Assembly (NCBI RefSeq): GCF_009914335.1
Contig: NZ_CP043925.1
Coordinates: forward strand, 744,001 to 808,000
DNA length: 64,000 nucleotides
Direction of reading: 5' to 3'
Source of the DNA: Proteus columbae
GTDB taxonomy: Bacteria > Pseudomonadota > Gammaproteobacteria > Enterobacterales > Enterobacteriaceae
Of the stretch, positions 50,602 to 57,841 are shown piece by piece (position 1 is the first letter of the stretch; each line of letters begins with the position of its first letter). Made by a program: the position numbers and the translations under genes. The notes beneath the pieces were generated by a model. The model worked only from the letters and a program-made list of their open reading frames with translations, had not been told where the DNA came from and did no database searches.

Positions 50602-51432
50602 ATGATAATGATGTATCTTGAAAAGATAAACATAATGCCACAAGGAATGTATTCAACTTTAGCAAATCATATATCAGATACTGATCTCTCTATTAATAGA
50701 GACTCAGTGTTATCAATGAAAAATTCATCGCATGAATTTATTGGTGTTAAGTGTTTAGAAAGTAAAACAATGGAGATGCTAGACGAACCAATTTATATGG
50801 ACATGAGTAAAGATATCTCTTGTGTTTCTAATTCTTACGAAATTTTTTATGACAAAATCGCTGATGGCTATTTTTCTAATAAAAGTTTATTTATTAAAAG
50901 TGAAAAAGAAAATCCATTTTTTGATTTAGATAAGAAAGAGCAAGAATCAATATTTAGTTATTTAAAAAATAAAGGGTTTGATACTAATAAATTAATAAAT
51001 AAAGAATTGCTAAAAAATGTTATTGATAGTTCTATTAATGAACCTATTGAAGATAATATTTATGAACCAATTTATGAACCAATTTATGAAACAATGAATC
51101 AAGATTGTTTGTTAAAAGAAAAACTAGAGCTTGTTGATGATTTATCTAAAATTATTTATAAGAATAATAAAGTGAATGGTAAGTTTAAAGATAACTTAAT
51201 TAAGATTATTATCAATGTTTCATTAGATGAATTATTTTCTTCATGTGAAAAATATGAAGAGCAGTATGAGATACAAGATTATTTTTTAATTAATAGATTT
51301 ATTTATCGATTTATAGAAGATTTTAATAAATCAAATAATCATAAAATTAAAGTAAATGAAGATTTAAAAAGACGTTTAAATGCTTTTATTCTTCTTGAGA
51401 GTTTAAAGTTGAAAAATAACAATATTATCTAA
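50602..51432 (+). CDS. EPIY-motif protein, candidate host-directed effector
   Basis: 276 residues, no signal peptide or membrane helix, strongly AT-rich. Three EPIY motifs are visible: EPIYM at 62-66 and EPIYE at 155-159 and 159-163, the latter inside DNIYEPIYEPIYETM. EPIYA-type tyrosine motifs are the phosphorylation sites of type III/IV effectors such as CagA, Tarp (ENIYE) and Bartonella Beps. The first motif continues as YMDMSKD and the last as YETM, both fitting the pYxxM consensus for PI3-kinase p85. The C-terminal part (about 185-276) contains SLDELFSS, similar to IDELFSS in the 57842 protein. AGG at 50599-50601 best serves the in-frame ATG at 50608 or 50611; numbering here uses 50602. 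Function is inferred. Confidence 0.65.
   Translation: MIMMYLEKINIMPQGMYSTLANHISDTDLSINRDSVLSMKNSSHEFIGVKCLESKTMEMLDEPIYMDMSKDISCVSNSYEIFYDKIADGYFSNKSLFIKSEKENPFFDLDKKEQESIFSYLKNKGFDTNKLINKELLKNVIDSSINEPIEDNIYEPIYEPIYETMNQDCLLKEKLELVDDLSKIIYKNNKVNGKFKDNLIKIIINVSLDELFSSCEKYEEQYEIQDYFLINRFIYRFIEDFNKSNNHKIKVNEDLKRRLNAFILLESLKLKNNNII
51061..51096. repeat. 12-bp tandem repeats encoding the EPIY motifs
   Basis: TATGAACCAATT occurs twice in a row, followed by TATGAAACAATG. Each unit encodes YEPI or YETM, so the motif has multiplied by slippage. Confidence 0.9.
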
Positions 51433-51437
51433 TAGGG

Positions 51438-51462
51438 TTTCCCCGATAAAATATCGGGGAAA
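51438..51462. other. Hairpin between the convergent EPIY and MATE genes
   Basis: TTTCCCCGAT, an AAAAT loop, then ATCGGGGAAA. T runs lie only on the wrong side for either strand, so it is a structured 3' end rather than a classic terminator. Confidence 0.5.
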
Positions 51463-51478
51463 AAAAAGAGTATTAGTA

Positions 51479-52819
51479 CTAAATATCCAAGCGCTTAGTT
51501 TGCCATTTACGAGAGCGCCAACGCCATGCGTTAGTTAAGCCACGCAGCCATTCATCACAAAGGAAGCCAATCCAGATACCAATCAAGCCCATTTCCATTT
51601 TTATACCAAGGAAATAGCCCACCGGAATAGCAATACCCCACATAAAGCAAATTGCTGTCATCAGCGGGAATTTAGCATCGCCGGCTGCACGCAAAGCATT
51701 CACCATCACGATATTAAAAGTACGGCCGGGTTCTAAAAAGACGGATAAAATAAATAGAGGGATCAATTGGTCAATGATGCGTTGGTCTTCAGTGATCGAA
51801 TACAAAATAGGATCACGCATAAACCAATAAACAATCACAACCCCGATGGTAAATATCACTCCCGTTTTTAAGCTTTTCCAGCCTCTAGCAAAAGCATCAT
51901 CAAAGCGTTTAGCACCAACTAAGTGACCCACTAGTATTTCATTACCAATACTAATCGCTATACCAAAAAGCATTAAAAATAATGACAGTTGGAAATAGAG
52001 AGTTTGCGCTGCAAGAGGGACTTCGCCCATTAAGCCAATAAAGGCTGATGCAGTCATATAATGTAAAATCCAAACCAAGTTCTCACCCGCAGCAGGTAAA
52101 CCGATATGTAGGATTTTCCCTAACATATTTTTAGACCACACGACGAGTTGCTTGGCTTCGAATTTAATACGTAAACCGTAGAACAGTAATCCACATAGTA
52201 AAATAACTGCAATAATACGACCAACAACCGTTGACCACGCAACACCCACTAATCCGTATTGTGGCAAACCAAAGAAGCCGTAAAGCACAATCATATTACC
52301 AATAACAGTAACAATATTAGCAATCAATGTGACATACATGGCGGCTTTTGATTTGCCGTAAACTCTCAGACAAGCTGCAAGAATAATCGAAATTGCCTCA
52401 GGAATAAGACAAATACCAATAATATGCAGATAATTGTAGCCATCTTGCACCAAGTGCTCAGGCGTATTCATTATGTTGAGAATATTGTAGCCAAAGAACA
52501 GGATAATCAGTGCGCTACTAATACCCAGCAAAGAGTTAAATGCGATAGAAATATGAATTGCTTGGCTTGCTTTCTCTTTTTTACCTGCACCTAAGTATTG
52601 GGCAATAACAACGCTACACCCAACGCTAATAAAGCTAAAAATGGTGATGAAAAGATCAAAAACTTGGTTACCGACGCCCATAGCAGCTAAGTAAGCCGTA
52701 GAAACGTGACTTACCATGTAAGTATTAATTAATAGTGTGGCTAGATGTAGGAAAATATCTATAAATATTGGCCAACTAAGGGAAAAAAGCGAGCGATCCG
52801 CTACATCAGGCTGATGCAT
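51479..52819 (-). CDS. MATE-family efflux transporter (EmmdR/YeeO-like)
   Basis: 446-residue cation-coupled exporter with 12 predicted helices. It has two MATE repeats (LFSLSWPIFIDIFLHLATLLINTYMVSHV and ILHIGLPAAGENLVWILHYMTASAFIGLMG). Closest in style to the EmmdR/YeeO group of enterobacteria; substrate unknown. The start at 52819 (MHQPDVADRSLF) has an AAGAAGG ribosome site. The frame is open for 39 codons upstream, but that stretch is the promoter region shared with ddh. Confidence 0.88.
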   Translation of the reverse strand: MHQPDVADRSLFSLSWPIFIDIFLHLATLLINTYMVSHVSTAYLAAMGVGNQVFDLFITIFSFISVGCSVVIAQYLGAGKKEKASQAIHISIAFNSLLGISSALIILFFGYNILNIMNTPEHLVQDGYNYLHIIGICLIPEAISIILAACLRVYGKSKAAMYVTLIANIVTVIGNMIVLYGFFGLPQYGLVGVAWSTVVGRIIAVILLCGLLFYGLRIKFEAKQLVVWSKNMLGKILHIGLPAAGENLVWILHYMTASAFIGLMGEVPLAAQTLYFQLSLFLMLFGIAISIGNEILVGHLVGAKRFDDAFARGWKSLKTGVIFTIGVVIVYWFMRDPILYSITEDQRIIDQLIPLFILSVFLEPGRTFNIVMVNALRAAGDAKFPLMTAICFMWGIAIPVGYFLGIKMEMGLIGIWIGFLCDEWLRGLTNAWRWRSRKWQTKRLDI

Positions 52820-53019
52820 TGAAAACCTTCTTAAAAACAGAGTGAAATCGATATTATTAATATAACGCGTAGGAAGATAAGAGATTCTACAAGGTTTATT
52901 TATAAGGTAATAGCGCAAATAATGTTTATCTGGCAAAAAAGATGTTTATATGGTTTATTCATTGATAACTAATCACTATTATCATTAAGAGATGATTCAC
53001 GTTAAAGTCAGGGGAATTA

Positions 53020-53919
53020 ATGAATACTAAAATAAAAGTGGCCATTGTCGGTTATGGAAATATTGGTCGATTTGCATTAGAAGCGGTTCAAGCTGCTCAA
53101 GATTTTGAATTAATGGGTGTTGTTCGTCGAGATATTAATAATGTTCCAGAAGAACTGCAAAATATTACCGTGACTAACGATATTAAAACATTAGGTAATG
53201 TTGATGTTGCTCTCTTATGTTCACCGACTCGTGCAATTAAAGAATTAGCTAAATCTATTTTAAGCTTAGGCATTAATACAGTAGATAGTTTTGATGTTCA
53301 CAGTGAAATTGTGTCATTAAAAACAGAGTTAGATGAAGTCGCAAAAAAACATGACCGTGTCGCTGTTATTTCAGCAGGTTGGGATCCGGGGTCTGATTCT
53401 ATTATTCGTACGCTAATGTTAGCTATGGCACCAAAAGGGATCACTTATACTAACTTTGGCCCTGGTATGAGCATGGGGCATAGCGTAGCTGCTAAAGCAA
53501 TTGATGGTGTAAAAGATGCACTTTCAATGACTATTCCATTAGGAACTGGCGTTCATCGTCGTATGGTTTATGTGGAATTAGAAGCAGGAGCAAATTTTAA
53601 TCAAGTAGAGCAAGCCATTAAAGCAGATAGCTATTTTTCTTCTGATGAAACTCATATTAAGCAAGTCGATTGTGTTGATAGCTTAAAAGATGTGGGACAT
53701 GGTGTACAAATGTCTCATAAAGGGGTTTCGGGTAAAACACATAATCAATTATTTGAATATTCAATGCGTATTAACAATCCTGCATTGACGTCTCAATTTA
53801 TGGTATCTGCTGCAAGAGCAAGTATGAAACAACGTGCAGGTGCTTATACGGTTATTGAAATTCCACCAGTTGATTTCTTAGCGGGGGATTTAAATACATT
53901 AATCGCAAAACTTGTCTAA
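53020..53919 (+). CDS. ddh: meso-Diaminopimelate D-dehydrogenase
   Basis: NADP-dependent enzyme of 299 residues that interconverts meso-diaminopimelate and L-2-amino-6-oxopimelate with ammonia. It offers a one-step route to the lysine and peptidoglycan precursor. The N-terminal Rossmann motif is VAIVGYGNIGRFALEA, and substrate-site segments are SAGWDPGSDSIIRTL, GPGMSMGHSVAAKAIDGVKDALS and SHKGVSGKTHNQ. The enzyme is rare in enterobacteria but its activity has long been reported from Proteus vulgaris. It is divergent from the MATE gene and stands alone. Confidence 0.92.
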   Translation: MNTKIKVAIVGYGNIGRFALEAVQAAQDFELMGVVRRDINNVPEELQNITVTNDIKTLGNVDVALLCSPTRAIKELAKSILSLGINTVDSFDVHSEIVSLKTELDEVAKKHDRVAVISAGWDPGSDSIIRTLMLAMAPKGITYTNFGPGMSMGHSVAAKAIDGVKDALSMTIPLGTGVHRRMVYVELEAGANFNQVEQAIKADSYFSSDETHIKQVDCVDSLKDVGHGVQMSHKGVSGKTHNQLFEYSMRINNPALTSQFMVSAARASMKQRAGAYTVIEIPPVDFLAGDLNTLIAKLV

Positions 53920-53943
53920 TTCGATTAAGAGTATCTGCATAAA

Positions 53944-53970
53944 ATATTGCCCACATAACGTGGGCAATAT
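53944..53970. terminator. Hairpin between ddh and the TIM-barrel gene
   Basis: ATATTGCCCAC, ATAAC loop, GTGGGCAATAT: a perfect 11-bp stem between convergent genes, without a T tract. Confidence 0.55.
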
Positions 53971-54004
53971 AGATTAACGCTTAGGCAAACTTGATGATTT
54001 TGAA

Positions 54005-54832
54005 TTAGCGTTTAATGCTTTTAAATTCTTTGGTCGTTGCGGTTAATGCCACTTCTGTTGGTAAGCGTTCCATTGAACTTGCACCATAGAAGCCGTGGCA
54101 ATCAGGGCAATTATCTAAGATATATTGTGCATCTTCTGGTGTTGCAATTGGGCCACCATGACAAAGCACAATGACATCAGAACGTACAGCTTTTGCCGCT
54201 TTTGCCCAGTCATTAATTAAAGGAACACAGTCCGCTAAGGTTAATGCTGTTTCAGCACCAATATTACCGCCAGTTGTTAATCCCATATGAGGCACAATAA
54301 TATCTGCACCAGCCTCAGCCATTGCAATCGCGTCTTCACGACTAAAGACATAAGGTGTGGTTAATAAACCTTTTTCGTGGGCCTTGCGGATCATATCTAC
54401 TTCAAGGCCATAACCCATACCTGTTTCTTCTAAATTAGCGCGGAAATTACCATCAATCAGACCTACCGTTGGGAAATTCTGTACACCAGCAAAGCCTGTT
54501 GCTTTAACTTCATCTAAGAATTTATCAAAGTTACAGAAAGGATCTGTACCATTAACGCCAGCAAGTACAGGTGTATGTTTAACAACAGGTAATACTTCTT
54601 TTGCCATATCCATAACGATTTCATTGGCGTTACCATAAGCTAATAAACCCGCTAAAGAACCACGGCCAGCCATACGATAACGACCAGAGTTATAAATAAC
54701 GATAAGGTCAATACCACCTGCTTCTTCACACTTAGCTGAAAGCCCTGTACCTGCACCACCGCCAATAATTGGCTCATGGCGTGCAATCATTTCATTGAAT
54801 TTTTTTAGTAACGTTTCACGTGAATGAGTCAT
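54005..54832 (-). CDS. Phosphoenolpyruvate hydrolase-like TIM-barrel protein (Tm-1 C-terminal type)
   Basis: 275-residue protein of the PEP_hydrolase-like family. Features: [37 protein letters not shown] near the N-terminus, [29 protein letters not shown] and [18 protein letters not shown]. The same domain is the C-terminal half of the tomato antiviral protein Tm-1 and its fungal relatives. Here it is a separate gene, 15 bp after the UPF0261 gene at 54848, which corresponds to the N-terminal half. Its true reaction is uncertain. Repressor sites upstream of the pair suggest induction by an unknown compound. Confidence 0.82.
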   Translation of the reverse strand: MTHSRETLLKKFNEMIARHEPIIGGGAGTGLSAKCEEAGGIDLIVIYNSGRYRMAGRGSLAGLLAYGNANEIVMDMAKEVLPVVKHTPVLAGVNGTDPFCNFDKFLDEVKATGFAGVQNFPTVGLIDGNFRANLEETGMGYGLEVDMIRKAHEKGLLTTPYVFSREDAIAMAEAGADIIVPHMGLTTGGNIGAETALTLADCVPLINDWAKAAKAVRSDVIVLCHGGPIATPEDAQYILDNCPDCHGFYGASSMERLPTEVALTATTKEFKSIKR

Positions 54833-54847
54833 TCTTCTTCTCCGTGG

Positions 54848-56059
54848 TTAACAAATAAGTTCCTGGTGTAAATCATAAATTTGCTGAGTAAACTCAGCAG
54901 AGTTTATGTGATAAGGACTGATGACTAACTGACGAGTCTCTGTCTCTTTAAATGTTGTTATAAATGCATCAAAAAAAGCTTGGTTCGCTTGAGGATCCCA
55001 GAAAGGGGCTCCTTCAATATCCAGAGCTGAAAAACCGCCCTGTGGTAATACAAACCGCAATGGACCTTCACACTGATTGAGTTTCTCAGCGATCCAGATA
55101 CCTAATTGACGGTTTTCCTCTGGTGTTGTACGCATCAAGGTGACTTGCGCATTGTGATGATAAAATTGACGCCCTTTATATTTCTCAGGAACACTCGATG
55201 GGCGACCAAAGTTCACCATATCTAATGCGCCACAAGAACCTATATAAGGGGTTTTGGTACGGGCGATTGCACCAAAACGGTCTTCATCACAAGCAAGTAC
55301 ACCGTCAAACAAGTAATCACACACTTCTGTTGTTGTAAGATCGAGCACGCTATGAAGTAGGTGACTGTCTGCCAGTTTTTCCATGGCTTTACCGCCACTT
55401 CCTGTTGCGTGAAAAACAAGGCAGTCATAATTATTTTCAAGTTTTTGTGTAAGTTGTTGTACACAAGGCGTAGTTACACCAAACATTGTTAATGCGACAG
55501 CCGGTTTATCAACAACATGTTCTTCCTGGTAAAAATAGACAGCGCCAGCTATTTGGTTCGCCGCATTTCTTAGGACTTTGCGAGAAATGCGATTTAAGCC
55601 GGATACATCTGTGACGGAGTACATCATTGAGATATCACTTGCACCGATATAGCCTGAAATATCGCCAGACGCCATCGTCGATACCATCAATTTAGGTACA
55701 CCAATTGGCAAAGATTGCATTGCTGGTGTAATCAGTGCCGTTCCCCCTGATCCGCCTAGTCCAAGAATGGCTAAGACATCATCTTGGTGAGTTAAATAGT
55801 GTTCAAATGCGATAGACATCGCTTCTATGGCTTTACCTCTATCGCCACAGAAAACCGCGTCTTTACCATTAGGATGAAAACTTGCGATTTCTGCTGCGGT
55901 GACATCAGCTTCTTTGGCGAGTGTCGTGGGTTTAGTTGTCAAATCGACGGTTTTAACAGGAAGGCCTGCTTTTTTAATTAAATCACTGACATAAAAAATC
56001 TCAGCACTTTTAGTATCAAGCGTTGTGGCAATATAAATAGAGCCAGAATACTGTTTCAT
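54848..56059 (-). CDS. Tm-1-like ATP-binding protein (UPF0261)
   Basis: 403-residue protein. Conserved segments: [21 protein letters not shown] at the N-terminus, [74 protein letters not shown] and the C-terminal [23 protein letters not shown]. Tm-1 N-terminal domains bind ATP and, in tomato, the tobamovirus helicase; the bacterial role is unknown. The start at 56059 (MKQYSGS) follows GGGAAGGC; the 16 upstream codons are not counted. It is the first gene of the two-gene operon, divergent from tetR. Confidence 0.85.
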   Translation of the reverse strand: MKQYSGSIYIATTLDTKSAEIFYVSDLIKKAGLPVKTVDLTTKPTTLAKEADVTAAEIASFHPNGKDAVFCGDRGKAIEAMSIAFEHYLTHQDDVLAILGLGGSGGTALITPAMQSLPIGVPKLMVSTMASGDISGYIGASDISMMYSVTDVSGLNRISRKVLRNAANQIAGAVYFYQEEHVVDKPAVALTMFGVTTPCVQQLTQKLENNYDCLVFHATGSGGKAMEKLADSHLLHSVLDLTTTEVCDYLFDGVLACDEDRFGAIARTKTPYIGSCGALDMVNFGRPSSVPEKYKGRQFYHHNAQVTLMRTTPEENRQLGIWIAEKLNQCEGPLRFVLPQGGFSALDIEGAPFWDPQANQAFFDAFITTFKETETRQLVISPYHINSAEFTQQIYDLHQELIC

Positions 56060-56109
56060 AAGCCTTCCCTTACCTTTTATGATTATCGACGAATAGATTA
56101 TAACCATAA

Positions 56110-56125
56110 TGAGACTCGAGTTTCA
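56110..56125. promoter_or_regulatory. TetR-type operator 1 in the Tm-1/tetR divergent region
   Basis: TGAGAC-TCGA-GTTTCA, an inverted repeat with one mismatch. It matches operator 2 (consensus TGAGAC-N4-GTYTCA) and lies 51 bp upstream of the UPF0261 start. Confidence 0.65.
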
Positions 56126-56143
56126 TTTATCATAACATCGTTT

Positions 56144-56159
56144 TGAGACTCTTGTCTCA
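56144..56159. promoter_or_regulatory. TetR-type operator 2 in the Tm-1/tetR divergent region
   Basis: TGAGAC-TCTT-GTCTCA, a perfect inverted repeat, centred 34 bp from operator 1. A TATACTC -10-like box follows at about 56173. The two sites likely let the TetR protein control both directions. Confidence 0.68.
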
Positions 56160-56289
56160 TTATTTTTATTTTTATACTCTAGAGGTCGATAAGGTGTGAT
56201 TAATCACCTAAAGTAAACGTTAAGTGTTGTGAGTATTTGACTTAAAATAAATTAGACACATAAAGTGTGGAAATAACGAAGGATTTTCT

Positions 56290-56922
56290 ATGAGTGACAA
56301 TGACGAAACGGATGCTATGTCCGGTACACGAAAAAGAACCCATCAATTATTGGTGACAACAGCATTGGGACTTTTTGAGCAAGGAATGTTACCGACAGTG
56401 TCGGAATTAGCGGCACATGCAGGTGTTTCGAGAGCAACCGCATATCGTTATTTTCCAACACAAAGTGATTTAATTAGTGCCACTGTTGATGCAAGTTTAG
56501 CACCGATCATTGCATGGAAGCCCACTCCTGAAGATAATACGCAACAGCGCATTACTGAATTGCTCAATCTTGCCTATCCTCAAATGTTTAAACATGAAGG
56601 TGCACTGCGTGGTGCATTACAAGTCTCATTACAGCAGTGGGCAAAAGAAAGGCAATCAAGTGAATATGCAGAAAAACGATTTATTCGCGGTCACCGTAAA
56701 GAGATTCTACTCAAAGTTATTGAGCCATTAAAAGCACACTATCCTGAAGAAATGTGGGATAAGGTGATTAAATCTTTCTCTTTAATTTATGGGTCTGAAG
56801 TCTTTTTGGTAATGAAAGATATCTGGAAAATGGATGATCAACAGGTCATTGATATGACTCAATGGATGGCAAAAGCTATTCTAAATCAGGCAAAATCTGA
56901 TTATCCTGCAGATAACGATTAA
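56290..56922 (+). CDS. TetR-family transcriptional regulator
   Basis: 210 residues. N-terminal HTH LPTVSELAAHAGVSRATAYRYFPTQSDLISATVDASL; the C-terminal ligand domain is not assignable to a known inducer. It is divergent from the UPF0261/TIM-barrel operon with two like palindromes between them, which fits local autorepression. GAAGGATTTTCT is the ribosome site. The next gene is a second regulator 64 bp downstream. Confidence 0.85.
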   Translation: MSDNDETDAMSGTRKRTHQLLVTTALGLFEQGMLPTVSELAAHAGVSRATAYRYFPTQSDLISATVDASLAPIIAWKPTPEDNTQQRITELLNLAYPQMFKHEGALRGALQVSLQQWAKERQSSEYAEKRFIRGHRKEILLKVIEPLKAHYPEEMWDKVIKSFSLIYGSEVFLVMKDIWKMDDQQVIDMTQWMAKAILNQAKSDYPADND

Positions 56923-56986
56923 TTATTTGAATAAATCAGTTAAAATTGTATAAATCATTTACGTTTTAGCTATTGCAGGGATCGTT

Positions 56987-57619
56987 ATGTCACACAAAAC
57001 AGAAGACCAAGAGTGGCTGGTAGAACAACTACAATTTATTGCACAAGGCATTGGTAAAACATTATCGCCTTTTTGTGAAGTTGTACTTCATGATCTAACC
57101 GATAGTGAAAATACCATTATGGTCATTGAAAATAATCTATCAGGTAGAAAAGTAGGGGATAGAGCAACTGAGCTAGGAATGGCACGTATTGAATCGTCAG
57201 ATTTCCCTCAGATTGTGGCGAATTACCCCAATCAATTTCCGGATGGAAGAACGGCAAAAAGTACGTCTATCGGTATTAAAGACAAACAGGGCAATTATGT
57301 TGCAGCGTTATGTTTAAATATTGATATTTCAATGATCAAAGGATTACAAATGGTACTTAACCAATTTGCAACCCTTGAAGAAGGTAATGACATTATTGAA
57401 ACCTTTAGTTCAGTGACGGAAGATTCGCTAAAAAAACGTATTGATGAGTTTTCTGCGACTTATTCAGTCACACCAAGAGCATTAAAACCGCATCAACGGC
57501 GCGAGTTGTTACTCTGTTTACAAGATGAAGGTTATCTTTCGCTGCGTAAGGCGATGGAAATTACTGCCCAATACCTTGGTGTTTCAAGAGCAACGGTGTA
57601 TAACGATTTAAAAGAATGA
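56987..57619 (+). CDS. YheO-like PAS/HTH transcriptional regulator (DauR family)
   Basis: 210 residues. The N-terminal YheO-type PAS-like domain carries LSPFCEVVLHDLTDSENTIMVIENNLSGRKVGDRATELG and the C-terminal HTH is KAMEITAQYLGVSRATVYNDLKE. Relatives include the D-arginine utilisation repressor DauR and enterobacterial YheO. The ligand is unknown. It follows tetR and is closed by a terminator. Confidence 0.85.
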   Translation: MSHKTEDQEWLVEQLQFIAQGIGKTLSPFCEVVLHDLTDSENTIMVIENNLSGRKVGDRATELGMARIESSDFPQIVANYPNQFPDGRTAKSTSIGIKDKQGNYVAALCLNIDISMIKGLQMVLNQFATLEEGNDIIETFSSVTEDSLKKRIDEFSATYSVTPRALKPHQRRELLLCLQDEGYLSLRKAMEITAQYLGVSRATVYNDLKE

Positions 57620-57670
57620 TTAAGAAATAAATTATTTTTAAATTCCAGCGGAAGATAAATCAGTAAAATA

Positions 57671-57701
57671 AAAAAAGATATCACTTGTTGATATCTTTTT
57701 T
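57671..57701 (+). terminator. Rho-independent terminator after the YheO-like gene
   Basis: AAAAAAGATATCA, a 5-nt loop, then TGATATCTTTTTT. The gap from here to 57841 is AT-rich and contains TATAAT at 57812, a possible promoter for the next gene. Confidence 0.88.
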
Positions 57702-57841
57702 TATTTCTATTTTTAAATTTTAATAATATAGTGTTTTTTTATTGAAACTAGTTAACTAATTACTTGTGTGTGATTTTTATAAACATAAAAAAATAAAAGG
57801 AATAGACTGTCTATAATAATTTTTAATTGATAGGTGTTAAA

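Noticed and set aside
51438..51462. Hairpin as a terminator for the EPIY gene
   Set aside because: The stem is followed by A residues rather than T on the coding strand, so intrinsic termination is not supported.
57827..57841. TTG start giving five extra codons to the repeat protein
   Set aside because: AGGTG lies properly spaced before the ATG at 57842, and the TTG has no ribosome site.
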